DNA from: Bradyrhizobium hipponense
GTDB lineage: Bacteria > Pseudomonadota > Alphaproteobacteria > Rhizobiales > Xanthobacteraceae
Assembly: GCF_008123965.1 (NCBI RefSeq)
Contig: NZ_VSTH01000018.1
Location: 1 to 64,000 of the forward strand
Reading direction: 5' to 3'
DNA length: 64,000 nucleotides
Positions 15,433-23,268 of this stretch are shown in pieces. The notes under the pieces were generated by a model. The model made no database searches. It saw nothing but the letters and a program-made list of their open reading frames with translations, and had not been told where the DNA came from. Within the stretch, counting starts at the first letter, position 1; each line of letters opens with the position of its first letter. The translations under genes were made by a program, and so were the position numbers.

Positions 15433-15681
15433 TTATAGCGCGCTGAGATCGTCCGGTACTTCGCCGAACTTCCGGATCAGCGTGGCATCGCCGAAGTCGC
15501 CCGTCGCAGGATCCCCGCTGCGGCTGAACGCGACGGCGCCGACGATGCCGGGCTTCCGCGAAAGTGCCTCGGCTTTCATCACGGCTGCGTTCGGGTTGAA
15601 GCACTCGACCGCCTCGCCGGCGGCGATGCCGTCGTCGGCGGCCACGAAGGGCAGGGCGACGTAATAGGTGACCTCGGACAT
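15433..15681 (-). CDS. Small conserved protein, 82 aa
   Basis: ATG 15681 opens MSEVTYYVALPFVAADDG..., with an Ala-rich helix (AAVMKAEALSRKPGIVGAVAFSRSG in two parts) and DATLIRKFGEVPDDLSAL at the end. It begins one base after the stop of the gene at 15683-15910 and must share its transcript, which starts at an SOS box. I know such proteins next to ku in rhizobia; function unknown. Confidence 0.7.
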   Translation of the reverse strand: MSEVTYYVALPFVAADDGIAAGEAVECFNPNAAVMKAEALSRKPGIVGAVAFSRSGDPATGDFGDATLIRKFGEVPDDLSAL

Positions 15682-15682
15682 C

Positions 15683-15910
15683 TCAGTCGTACCAATCCTT
15701 CCGATCGCGCGGAAGGTCGAACCGGCCGCGCGAGTAGCCGGCGGAAACCGAAGCCCGAAGCTCCTCGAGCTGCGCCTCAAGGAAGCCGTTCGCAATGATG
15801 AGTGCCTTCACCGTCTCCCGGGCATCGCCGGCGCAGGCCGCGATGGCCTGGTCGGCGGCGGCGTCGAGGTCGTCGGGGGCCGGTCTGGATGGCTCGGGGG
15901 TAGCGGTCAT
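15683..15910 (-). CDS. Small conserved protein, 75 aa, SOS-box controlled
   Basis: ATG 15910. The product has a Pro-rich N-terminus, an acidic helix (DDLDAAADQAIAACAGD) and a second helix (ALIIANGFLEAQLEELRAS) followed by a basic tail. No known domain. It is the promoter-proximal gene of a two-gene unit whose promoter carries a perfect GTTC-N7-GTTC box nine bases before the start codon, so damage induction is likely. Confidence 0.7.
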   Translation of the reverse strand: MTATPEPSRPAPDDLDAAADQAIAACAGDARETVKALIIANGFLEAQLEELRASVSAGYSRGRFDLPRDRKDWYD

Positions 15911-15918
15911 CCGATTAT

Positions 15919-15933
15919 GTTCTCATTTTGTTC
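15919..15933. promoter_or_regulatory. SOS box between the small-gene operon and ku
   Basis: GTTCTCATTTTGTTC is a perfect GTTC-N7-GTTC. It is nine bases from the minus-strand start at 15910 and about 145 bases upstream of ku on the plus strand. The close spacing favours control of the minus-strand genes; an effect on ku is possible. Confidence 0.75.
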
Positions 15934-16078
15934 GCAAGAGTCAAGCGCCGGCACCGTGTTTCGCTGGCGGCCGTTGCGGGGACGGCTTGAATTGCGTGCA
16001 CGTCGGCCGGAGCTGTCGGAACCGTGCTGCCCCGTTCGTCTTGAGTCCGTGTCCCGTACCCTGGAGCGTTGCGTACCC

Positions 16079-17005
16079 ATGGCCCCGCGAGCGAACTGGA
16101 AAGGCTTCCTGCGTCTGTCCCTCGTCACCTGCCCGGTCGCGCTCTATCCGGCCACGTCCGAGAGCGAGAAGATTTCGTTCAACCAGCTGAACCGGCAGAC
16201 CGGCCACCGCATCAAGTACCTCAAGGTCGATGCCGACACCGGCGAGGAGGTCCCCAACGAGGACATCGTGAAGGGCTACCAGCTCGAGAAGGACCAGTTC
16301 ATCGAGGTCACGAAGGAGGAGCTCGAGGAGATCGCGCTGGAATCGACGCGCACCATCGAGATCGACGAATTCGTCGACAGGACGGACATCGACCCTCGCT
16401 ACCTCATCCGGCCCTACTACATCAGGCCGGACGGCAAGGTCGGCCACGACGCCTTTGCGGTGATCCGCGAGACCATCCGCGAGATGGACAAGGTCGCGAT
16501 CGGGCGGGTGGTGCTGACCAACCGCGAGCACATCATCGCGCTCGAGCCGATGGACAAGGGGCTCGTCGGCACGCTGCTGCGCTACCCCTACGAAGTGCGC
16601 AGCGAGCAGGAGTATTTCGACGAGATCCAGGAGGTCAAAGTCACAAAGGACATGCTGGATCTCGCCAGGCACATCGTGAACCAGAAGGCCGGCCGGTTCG
16701 ACCCCGAAAAATTCGAGGACCACTATGAGACGGCGCTGATCGACCTCATCAACCAGAAGCGCGCCGGCAAGCCGATCACGCCGAAGGAGAAGCCGGCCGC
16801 GACCAACGTCGTCAACCTGATGGAGGCACTGCGTCGGAGCGTGGGTCGGGAAGCCGCGCCGGCGAAAGCCGGCAAGCCCGCCAAGAAGCCGCGTAAGGCT
16901 GCCGCGGGCCAGAAGGAAATGCTGATGCCCATCGCCGACAAGAAGCCGGCGAAGGAAGGCGCCGCGAAGAAGCCGGCGACCGGGGCGCGGCGGAAGTCGG
17001 CGTAG
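16079..17005 (+). CDS. ku: Non-homologous end-joining DNA-binding protein Ku
   Basis: ATG 16079. The product of 308 aa is a full bacterial Ku: it opens MAPRANWKGFLRLSLVTCPV, followed by HRIKYLKVD, PNEDIVKGYQLEKDQFIEV, EIDEFVDRTDIDP, and the beta-barrel core with REHIIALEPMDKGLVGTLLRYP. The basic Lys/Ala/Pro-rich tail from about residue 258 is the lineage-specific extension that helps DNA bridging. Ku homodimers encircle broken ends and recruit ligase D. No ligD is in the window, so the partner must lie elsewhere. The neighbouring small genes recur beside ku in rhizobia. Confidence in the family is very high. Confidence 0.96.
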   Translation: MAPRANWKGFLRLSLVTCPVALYPATSESEKISFNQLNRQTGHRIKYLKVDADTGEEVPNEDIVKGYQLEKDQFIEVTKEELEEIALESTRTIEIDEFVDRTDIDPRYLIRPYYIRPDGKVGHDAFAVIRETIREMDKVAIGRVVLTNREHIIALEPMDKGLVGTLLRYPYEVRSEQEYFDEIQEVKVTKDMLDLARHIVNQKAGRFDPEKFEDHYETALIDLINQKRAGKPITPKEKPAATNVVNLMEALRRSVGREAAPAKAGKPAKKPRKAAAGQKEMLMPIADKKPAKEGAAKKPATGARRKSA

Positions 17006-17063
17006 GGCGGCGCCGGGTGCCGGTTTCCCGAGGTAAGGGCCGCAGTGCTGACGGAGGTGCGAT

Positions 17064-17264
17064 ATGTCGCGCACGCTCATCATCTTCGGAGTTGTGCTGG
17101 TCGCCGCTGGGCTGCTTTGGCCTGTTCTTGGCAAGTTCGGGCTTGGCCGGCTACCCGGAGATATTTACGTCGAGCGGCCGAATTTCGCCTTCTACCTTCC
17201 GCTGACCACCTCGCTCATCATCTCCGTGGTGCTAAGCGTGATCCTGTGGCTGGCGAACCGATAG
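17064..17264 (+). CDS. DUF2905 small membrane protein, 66 aa
   Basis: ATG 17064 follows CGGAGGTG. Two transmembrane helices (about 5-24 and 44-62) flank the conserved loop GLGRLPGDIYVERPNFAFYLPL, which is the DUF2905 signature. An inner-membrane protein of unknown function, common in many bacteria. It begins 58 bp after ku and 13 bp before the SDR gene, so the three may be cotranscribed. Confidence 0.85.
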   Translation: MSRTLIIFGVVLVAAGLLWPVLGKFGLGRLPGDIYVERPNFAFYLPLTTSLIISVVLSVILWLANR

Positions 17265-17277
17265 GAAGGAGGAGCGA

Positions 17278-18051
17278 GTGGCAACCGTATTCATCACCGG
17301 CAGCACGGATGGGCTGGGTCGCGCCGCGGCCCAGTCCCTCCTCGATGATGGTCATCACGTGGTGCTGCACGCCCGATCGGCGGAGCGCGCCGCGGGTCTC
17401 GGCGAGCTGGCCTCGCGCGTCGCGGGGATCGTGATTGGCGATCTGCGTAGCGCAGCCCAGACCAGGAGCGTCGCGGACCAGGTCAACGCGATCGGGCGCA
17501 TGGACGCGGTGATCCACAATGCGGGCGTCTACACCGAGGGCACCCGCGGCTCGACACCCGAGGGTCACGCTGGCGTGCTCGCAGTCAACACGCTTGCGCC
17601 GTACATCCTGACGGCGCTGATCGAGCGTCCCCGTCGACTGGTTTACCTCAGCAGCGGCCTTCATCGAGGCGGGGAGGGTTCGCTACGCGATCTCGACTGG
17701 ACCAAGCGGAGCTGGGATCCGGCAAAGGCCTACGCCGAAAGCAAGCTGCAGGTCGTGGCCCTGGCTTTCGCCGTGGCGCGACGCTGGCCGGACGTGCTCA
17801 GCAATGCGGTCGATCCCGGCTGGGTGCGCACGCGAATGGGCGGCCCCGGAGCGCCGGTCGATCTCGAGACCGGGCAACGGACCCAGACCTGGTTGGCCGT
17901 GAGCGAGGAGCCGGCAGCAAAGGTCAGCGGCCGATACTGGCATCACATGCGGCAGGAGGAGCCGGCCAGCGAGGCCACCGATGCCGAATTCCAGGACCAG
18001 CTCATCGCCAGATTGGGCGAGCTCACGGGGGTGGGACTTCCAGGGGCCTAG
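17278..18051 (+). CDS. Short-chain dehydrogenase/reductase (SDR), 257 aa
   Basis: GTG 17278 follows GGAGGAGCGA. The classical SDR elements are present: TGSTDGLG for cofactor binding at residues 7-14, the HNAG block at about 80 and the catalytic YAESK near 157, with a Ser in LSSG upstream. It oxidises or reduces an unknown substrate with NAD(P). The C-terminal part (QTWLAVSEEPAAKVSGRYWHHM) resembles the WW-oxidoreductase/protochlorophyllide-reductase-like branch. It follows DUF2905 closely, so it probably belongs to the same transcript as ku. Confidence 0.88.
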   Translation: MATVFITGSTDGLGRAAAQSLLDDGHHVVLHARSAERAAGLGELASRVAGIVIGDLRSAAQTRSVADQVNAIGRMDAVIHNAGVYTEGTRGSTPEGHAGVLAVNTLAPYILTALIERPRRLVYLSSGLHRGGEGSLRDLDWTKRSWDPAKAYAESKLQVVALAFAVARRWPDVLSNAVDPGWVRTRMGGPGAPVDLETGQRTQTWLAVSEEPAAKVSGRYWHHMRQEEPASEATDAEFQDQLIARLGELTGVGLPGA

Positions 18052-18140
18052 GACGACGGCCAGCGCTCGCCGCGGCGCCCGGATTCCTACGGTAGCGTCG
18101 ACGACTGACCGTTTACGATCTGCGACTATATTTCCGCAGG

Positions 18141-18311
18141 ATGGACATAGAGCACGACCCCGAGCGCGAGGCGGTCGCGGCGATGAAGCTCGCCGTCGAA
18201 GCCGATGGCGCCGAACGGCAGAGATGGATCGACGCAGCGCTGGCGTGGATCGAACTCGCTCGCCTGGGGGCGTCTGGTCCCGGGCGCAGCCGGACCGAAG
18301 AGGCGCTCTGA
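18141..18311 (+). CDS. Small acidic protein, 56 aa
   Basis: ATG 18141 with CGCAGG upstream. MDIEHDPEREAVAAMKLAVE continues into one long helix (RQRWIDAALAWIELARLG). Unrecognised, but it has clear codon bias and belongs to the pattern of tiny genes in this island. Confidence 0.55.
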   Translation: MDIEHDPEREAVAAMKLAVEADGAERQRWIDAALAWIELARLGASGPGRSRTEEAL

Positions 18312-18321
18312 GGGGCGTGCC

Positions 18322-18399
18322 ATGAAGCCGAAGATGTCGGCGTTGGAAGCCAGGCAGGACCGCCTCATCGATGAGATCGACGCCGGTTTTGATCCTTAA
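18322..18399 (+). CDS. Possible 25-aa peptide
   Basis: ATG 18322 lies 11 bases after the previous stop and runs to TAA 18399 (MKPKMSALEARQDRLIDEID...). GGGGCG serves as a weak ribosome site. It is helical in character; it may be a real micropeptide or simply a short open frame. Confidence 0.3.
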   Translation: MKPKMSALEARQDRLIDEIDAGFDP

Positions 18400-18429
18400 G
18401 CGACGTCGCGTCGAAATTGCTGGAAGCGA

Positions 18430-19176
18430 TCAGCCTGGCTGTAGGCCATGCTTCTTGATGATCGGTGCAGCGGCCGGTCCGGTGAGGAATTTGACCAATG
18501 CTATGGCGGCGTCCGCCTCCTTCGTCGCGCTATGAACGCCGCCCGAGTATACGGTGATGTTCTGGATCTCCGACGGCAACGGTCCGACGATCTGGATGCC
18601 CTTCACCGGAATGAGCTCACTCAGCTGGTGGAATCCGATCTCGGCTTCGCCACGCGCGACCACCTCGCCTACCGGTTCACCCGGCTTTACCGTGGCCGTT
18701 TTCGATTTGACTTGGTCGGAGATGCCGAGGTTCTGAAACATGCTGACGAGATAGATGCCGCTCGCGCCAGCCGAGTAGGCGACGGATTTTGCTGCCAGGA
18801 CCGACCGCTTCACTGCGTCTGCGGAGCTGATATCGGGCGCAGGCGCACCAGCGCGCACCGCAACTCCGATGCTCGATTTCGCGAAATTGACGCGGCTGCC
18901 GGCGGCCAGTTTGCCTTGCCTGATCAGCTCTTCCGTTCCGCTGTCGCCCAAGATGATCAAGTCGGCGGCTTCGCCGGCCGCAATGCGTTTCTGGACATCA
19001 GGCGTGCTCGACCACGCCGCAGAGACCTTGTGACCTGTGGCCTGCTCGAACTCGGGGATCAATTCGAGGTACGCATCCTTCATCGCGACGGAGGCGAGGA
19101 CTTTAATTTCGGAAGCTTGGCACAGATTCGGCAGGACCAGACTTGCGGCCACGGCAATAATAAATGGCGCCTTCAT
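18430..19176 (-). CDS. ModA-like extracellular solute-binding protein, orphan
   Basis: ATG 19176 follows GGGAGGAC. Signal peptide MKAPFIIAVAASLVLPNLCQA, then a type II periplasmic binding fold: EIKVLASVAMKDAYLELIPEFEQATGHKV, an AAGEAADLIILG motif and a C-terminal AIALVKFLTGPAAAPIIKKHGL. This is the molybdate-binding-protein superfamily, but the usual oxyanion contacts are not certain, so the ligand is open. No permease or ATPase gene is adjacent. The protein shares many blocks with the divergent neighbour at 19503 (QGKLAAGSRV, SSADAVKR), so the two arose by duplication. Confidence 0.85.
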   Translation of the reverse strand: MKAPFIIAVAASLVLPNLCQASEIKVLASVAMKDAYLELIPEFEQATGHKVSAAWSSTPDVQKRIAAGEAADLIILGDSGTEELIRQGKLAAGSRVNFAKSSIGVAVRAGAPAPDISSADAVKRSVLAAKSVAYSAGASGIYLVSMFQNLGISDQVKSKTATVKPGEPVGEVVARGEAEIGFHQLSELIPVKGIQIVGPLPSEIQNITVYSGGVHSATKEADAAIALVKFLTGPAAAPIIKKHGLQPG

Positions 19177-19502
19177 GACGTCCTCCCTGTGGGGCTGCTT
19201 CCCCAAGTTGCGAGCGTGACCGTACATCATTGCGGTGTCTATCTCGACGGGCCTTCAAGCCGGGCTTGATTTCGCTGTTGTGCCAAGCGTCTGTTAAACC
19301 GGTGCAGCGACATGTCCGGGGAGGACAAACCGGCGCGAATGACCCAAGTCGGACTCCCAGGGGAAAAACGCCTTGCTATTCGACAAAATAGTGCAGCTAC
19401 TGAGCCTCATCTCCGAAGACGTCTTTTTTGATTATCAGCACTGCCGGCCGCCCGCACGGAACCGGCACAAGGGTTAACTGGCCTACAAAAAGGAATGACA
19501 GT

Positions 19503-20294
19503 GTGTTCAGACATTCCGTTGGTTCGACTTTTTCTGCCATCATAAGTGCCGCATTTTATAGTTCGCTGTTGATCGCAGCGACGCCATCCCCCGCACATGC
19601 GGCCGAGATCAACCTGCTCGGCCCGGCTTCCTTTCGGATCCTGTTTCCCAAATTGCTAACAGAATTCGAGAAATCGTCGGGCAACAATGTCACGGCCGGC
19701 TACGCGCCACTCGGCGTGATCACCGAGCGCGTTATCAAGGGTGAACCCGTCGACGTGGCAATCGTCTCTGGCAAACAGAACGAAGAATTGCAGAAGCAAG
19801 GCAAGCTGCTTGCGGGGAGCCGCGTGGAGATCGCCCAGGTTGGCTTCACCGTTTTCATCAAGAAAGGCGCCGCCAAACCCGACCTTAGCTCGGCGGATGC
19901 ACTCAAGCGCGCGCTCCTGGCGGCAGAATCGATCGCCGTTGGCGATCCCGCCCGGGGCGGCGGCGCCAGCCTTTACACGATCGGCTTGATGAAACGCCTG
20001 GGGATTTCGGAGGAGGTAAAGGCGAAAAGTCGGCTGGAACCGTCCGGCACCGAGATTGCAGAGGCGGTGGCGAAAGGCGAGGCAGAACTTGGCATCGGCG
20101 TAGCGAGCGATTTGAGCCTTGTCGCCGGTATCGAGTCTGTCGCGCTGCCGGCCGAGGTTCAGAACTATTCGTTGTATGTGGCAGGGATCATCGCGGACAC
20201 CAAGCAAGTAGACGCCGCCAAGGAGCTTACCGCTTTCCTGACGTCGCCCGCGGTCAATCAGGCTTTGACGGACAATGGGTTCGAGCCGCGGTGA
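19503..20294 (+). CDS. Second ModA-like extracellular solute-binding protein, orphan
   Basis: GTG 19503 follows AGGAATGACA; upstream ATG 19428 would add an unlikely leader. A signal peptide (about 32 residues, ending SPAHA) precedes EINLLGPASFRILFPKLLTEFEKSSGNNV. The blocks QGKLLAGSRV, PDLSSADALKRALLAAESIA and ELTAFLTSPAVNQALTDNGF mirror the protein at 18430. Ligand unknown; no transporter subunits lie nearby. Both genes fire away from a shared 326-bp intergenic region in which I see no clear operator. Confidence 0.85.
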   Translation: MFRHSVGSTFSAIISAAFYSSLLIAATPSPAHAAEINLLGPASFRILFPKLLTEFEKSSGNNVTAGYAPLGVITERVIKGEPVDVAIVSGKQNEELQKQGKLLAGSRVEIAQVGFTVFIKKGAAKPDLSSADALKRALLAAESIAVGDPARGGGASLYTIGLMKRLGISEEVKAKSRLEPSGTEIAEAVAKGEAELGIGVASDLSLVAGIESVALPAEVQNYSLYVAGIIADTKQVDAAKELTAFLTSPAVNQALTDNGFEPR

Positions 20295-20400
20295 AAAGTT
20301 CTGGGACGAGGCGGATTGTGCCAAGGTTTTGCGCCGCCGTTAGGGGGATAGCAGACATCAAACGCGCCTCGATCCACAGTGCTCGACTTAAGTAGACGCC

Positions 20401-20670
20401 CTACTCGTTGTCGGACGGACACTCGAGGCAGGTGTCTCCGATAGACTCCAGCACCGTGGCCAGTTCCGCGACGGCTTCATCCCCCGACACTCCAGACGGC
20501 GGGTCCCGTCGTGCGATGTCGAACGAGCGCTGGCGGGCATGTGGGTCGGCGCGGTCCTGCATCCAGCCGTGCTCCTCGCATTCGCGGATTGCGCCGGCCT
20601 CCTGCAGCACGGAGATCGCCCAGCCGCGCAACGTCCGGATCGCGGGCCGTCTTTCCTTCGTCATCAGCAT
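20401..20670 (-). CDS. Small conserved protein, 89 aa
   Basis: ATG 20670 (or ATG 20664) opens MLMTKERRPAIRTLRGW..., a helical protein with ECEEHGWMQDRADPHARQR and two Cys near the C-terminus (DTCLECPSDNE). Known to me only as a Bradyrhizobium hypothetical. It stands alone between the binding protein and the tetR gene. The 211-bp gap from 20671 to 20881 shows nothing. Confidence 0.6.
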   Translation of the reverse strand: MLMTKERRPAIRTLRGWAISVLQEAGAIRECEEHGWMQDRADPHARQRSFDIARRDPPSGVSGDEAVAELATVLESIGDTCLECPSDNE

Positions 20671-20881
20671 CGAGGTTCGCTCCTGCCGAGACGAATCCTT
20701 GCCGTCCGGCCTTCGTTCCGCCTGCTAACACATGGCAGGGATTCGGAATCGCAGGGACTGTGGCTTGTCCCCGTGTTCCGTCGCTCTGTGGGAAAGCTAG
20801 GTGGCGAGGCGGCGTCTTCCTTCTCGCCGGTAGTGACGATCTTGAGACGAGAACGGAAACGACGCATGCCGCGCTGGCGGT

Positions 20882-21529
20882 TCAGGCACAAGGCTGGCAG
20901 CCCTTCAGAAAGAACTTCAGCCCTGCCTCGATTTCCTGTTCGATGATCTCATCCGTAAGATCATTGAGGCCCAGCACAATCAGCAGCGGTAGCTCGCCGC
21001 GGACGAGACTCAGGAATTGTTTGGCGGCTTCCGTCGAGTCGCCAAATTCCAGGAGCTTTGCGGCCCTGGCCTCTTCGAGAAATTGAGAGAGCCGCCGAAT
21101 CGTTGCCTCGGGACCGCTTTCATAGAACAGGCGGGCGAGTGCGGGAAATCGACCACTCTCATTGGCGATGATGCGGACGAAGGCGACGTCCTTTCGATCG
21201 ATGAAGGAATGGAGATATTGTTTGGCGAACTCTCGCAGCGCCTGGGATAGTCCGGCCGACAATTTGGGCATTGGCAGATCGTGTTGCAGGCTCTCGCACT
21301 CGGCCACGATCAGCGAGGCGAACAAGGCTTCCTTGCTTGGGAAATACGCGTAGAGCGTGGCTTTCGACACGCCGGCGGCTTTCGCCACGGCCTCCATGCT
21401 GGTTGCCGAAAAGCCCTGATCAAGAAACAGCTGCCACGCCGCGCGGATGACAGTGTCCATCTTGCGACCCGCCGGCGCGCTCGGCTGCCCGGGAGCGGGA
21501 TGGGCGGTCGTTTCGATCAATGATGGCAC
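20882..21529 (-). CDS. TetR/AcrR family repressor of the adjacent RND pump, 215 aa
   Basis: The helix-turn-helix is at about residues 40-65 (SATSMEAVAKAAGVSKATLYAYFPSKEALF in pieces), preceded by the usual RAAWQLFLDQGF helix. The C-terminal ligand domain resembles AefR-like regulators (FVRIIANESGRFPALARLFYE). It is transcribed divergently from the pump genes at 21689-27517. The 159-bp intergenic region carries two near-identical palindromes that are good operator candidates, so it most likely represses both itself and the pump until a drug or metabolite binds. Confidence 0.9.
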   Translation of the reverse strand: MPSLIETTAHPAPGQPSAPAGRKMDTVIRAAWQLFLDQGFSATSMEAVAKAAGVSKATLYAYFPSKEALFASLIVAECESLQHDLPMPKLSAGLSQALREFAKQYLHSFIDRKDVAFVRIIANESGRFPALARLFYESGPEATIRRLSQFLEEARAAKLLEFGDSTEAAKQFLSLVRGELPLLIVLGLNDLTDEIIEQEIEAGLKFFLKGCQPCA

Positions 21530-21611
21530 TCCGTCGGCTCGCGAATCGGTGTCGTTGTGTCAGCGCGCACAATGACGGCGCGCCATCGACGCCGTCTATG
21601 CCTGCAACAAA

Positions 21612-21626
21612 ACTAAACAGTTTAGT
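21612..21626. promoter_or_regulatory. TetR-type operator 1
   Basis: ACTAAACAGTTTAGT is a perfect 15-bp palindrome about its central A. It lies about 83 bases upstream of the tetR start and just before TTGACA at 21631, a likely -35 element for the pump promoter. Confidence 0.65.
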
Positions 21627-21658
21627 ACTATTGACAATTCTCGGCAGCTCCGTCAAGT

Positions 21659-21673
21659 ACTGAACAGTTCAGT
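21659..21673. promoter_or_regulatory. TetR-type operator 2
   Basis: ACTGAACAGTTCAGT differs from operator 1 by a symmetrical pair of substitutions (A to G, T to C) and ends 15 bases before the pump start codon. Binding here would block the promoter whose -35 is TTGACA at 21631. Centre-to-centre distance from operator 1 is 47 bp. Confidence 0.65.
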
Positions 21674-21688
21674 TTTGTACGGGACCGC

Positions 21689-23251
21689 ATGTCGTTCACA
21701 AAATTAATCCAGCGAGGTGTGATGATACCTGTCGTTCAGGCTGCCCTCTCCTTGGGTGGCTGCGCGGTCGGCCCCGATTTCGAGTCGCCGGCCGCGCCGG
21801 CGGTGAGCGGGTACACCGCAGGCGGGCTGCCGGCCACGCAAGGCGCGGAGGGGCCCGGCGGAACGACGCAGCGGTTCGCGCATGGTGCCGATATTCCGGG
21901 AGTCTGGTGGCAGGTGTTTCGCTCGCGGCGGATCGAAGCCTTCGTCCGCGAAGCCATTGACAACCATCCGGACCTCGCCGCGGCGCAGGCGGCGCTGCGC
22001 CAGGCCCGCGAAGTTGCGGCCGCAGACACCAGCGCGCTGCTGCCGTCGATCACCGGAGATGCCAGCGTCACGCGCAACCAGGTATCACAGGCGCAGTACG
22101 GCCTCACTGGACCGGCATCGCTGTACACCATCTACAACACCTCGGTCCCGGTCTCGTTCACGCCGGATATCTTCGGCGGCAAGAGGCGGGGGATCGAGGC
22201 CGATCTTGCCAATGCCGATTATCAGCGCTTCCAGCTCGAGGCGACCTACCTGACATTGACGGCAAACGTCGTGACGGCCGCAATCAGCGATGCCTCCTAC
22301 GCGGCGCAGATCCGCGTAACCCAGGAACAGATCGACGGTCAGCGGCAGCTGGTCGCGCTGCTGGAGCAGCAATTTGCGCTCGGCGCCGTCGCCGACAGCG
22401 ATGTGCTGACCCAGAAGGCCCAGCTGGCGCAGACGCTTGCGACGCTGCCGCCGTTGCAGAAGTCGCGCGCGCAAAATCGCAACCAGCTGATGGCCTATCT
22501 CGGCCGGCTGCCGAGCCAGGACAGGGGCGAGGCGGTGCCGCTGGCAAATCTGCGCCTGCCGCGAGACCTGCCGGTCAGCGTGCCGTCCTTGCTGGTGCGG
22601 CAGCGCCCGGACATCCGGGCCGCTGAGAGCCAGGTGCGTCAGGCCAGCGCCAATGTCGGCGTCGCCACGGCCAACATGCTGCCGAACGTGACGCTGTCGG
22701 CCTCCGGTGGCAGCTCCGCGCTGGCGCTGTCGGGGCTCTATGGTCCGCAATCGGCGGTCTGGAGCGTGGCAGCGAGTGTCACCGGCCCGATCTTCGATGC
22801 CGGCTCTCTGTTCCACACCAAGGAGTCCAAGGTCGCGGCACTGGAGCAGACCAGCGCGGAATATCGCTCCACCGTGATCACCGCATTCCAGAACGTCGCC
22901 GACGCGCTCCGCGCAATCCAATCGGATGCCGATCTGCTGAAGGCCCAGGTCGAGGCGGAAAAGGCTTCCGCCGAAAGCCTGAAGATGTCCCAGGCCCAGT
23001 TCAAGGCCGGCTCCACCACCTTCATCTCGGTCATCAATGCCGAACAGACCCTGCTGACGGCGCGGATCAACCGCGTGAGGGCGCAGGCCTCGCGCTATGC
23101 CGACACCGTAGCGCTCTACCAGTCGCTCGGCGGCGGCTGGTGGAATCGTGTCGATGAAACTCCGGCAGCCGCGGCCAAGCCCGCAGGCATTGCCGCGATC
23201 TTCGTTCCCGCGGGTGCCCTGCCGGCGCAGCCAACCCCGCCAGCCAACTGA
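21689..23251 (+). CDS. Outer-membrane efflux lipoprotein, NodT/OprM family
   Basis: A short leader ends in the lipobox LGGC (Cys25), so the mature protein is lipidated. The two TolC repeats are recognisable by their helices (HPDLAAAQAALRQAREVAA; RQRPDIRAAESQVRQASANVG) and by GPIFDAGSLF before the second hairpin. It forms the trimeric exit channel of the pump encoded by the next two genes, 17 bp downstream. At 520 aa it is slightly longer than usual because of a Pro/Ala-rich tail. No substrate can be read from the sequence. Confidence 0.93.
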   Translation: MSFTKLIQRGVMIPVVQAALSLGGCAVGPDFESPAAPAVSGYTAGGLPATQGAEGPGGTTQRFAHGADIPGVWWQVFRSRRIEAFVREAIDNHPDLAAAQAALRQAREVAAADTSALLPSITGDASVTRNQVSQAQYGLTGPASLYTIYNTSVPVSFTPDIFGGKRRGIEADLANADYQRFQLEATYLTLTANVVTAAISDASYAAQIRVTQEQIDGQRQLVALLEQQFALGAVADSDVLTQKAQLAQTLATLPPLQKSRAQNRNQLMAYLGRLPSQDRGEAVPLANLRLPRDLPVSVPSLLVRQRPDIRAAESQVRQASANVGVATANMLPNVTLSASGGSSALALSGLYGPQSAVWSVAASVTGPIFDAGSLFHTKESKVAALEQTSAEYRSTVITAFQNVADALRAIQSDADLLKAQVEAEKASAESLKMSQAQFKAGSTTFISVINAEQTLLTARINRVRAQASRYADTVALYQSLGGGWWNRVDETPAAAAKPAGIAAIFVPAGALPAQPTPPAN

Positions 23252-23268
23252 TCCGAGAGTCCGAAGCC

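Noticed and set aside
21612..21673. Including the TetR operators in the shared TAAA-N6-TTTA set
   Set aside because: Spacing differs (15-bp palindrome with a single central base), and they sit in a classic divergent TetR promoter, so they are a separate motif.
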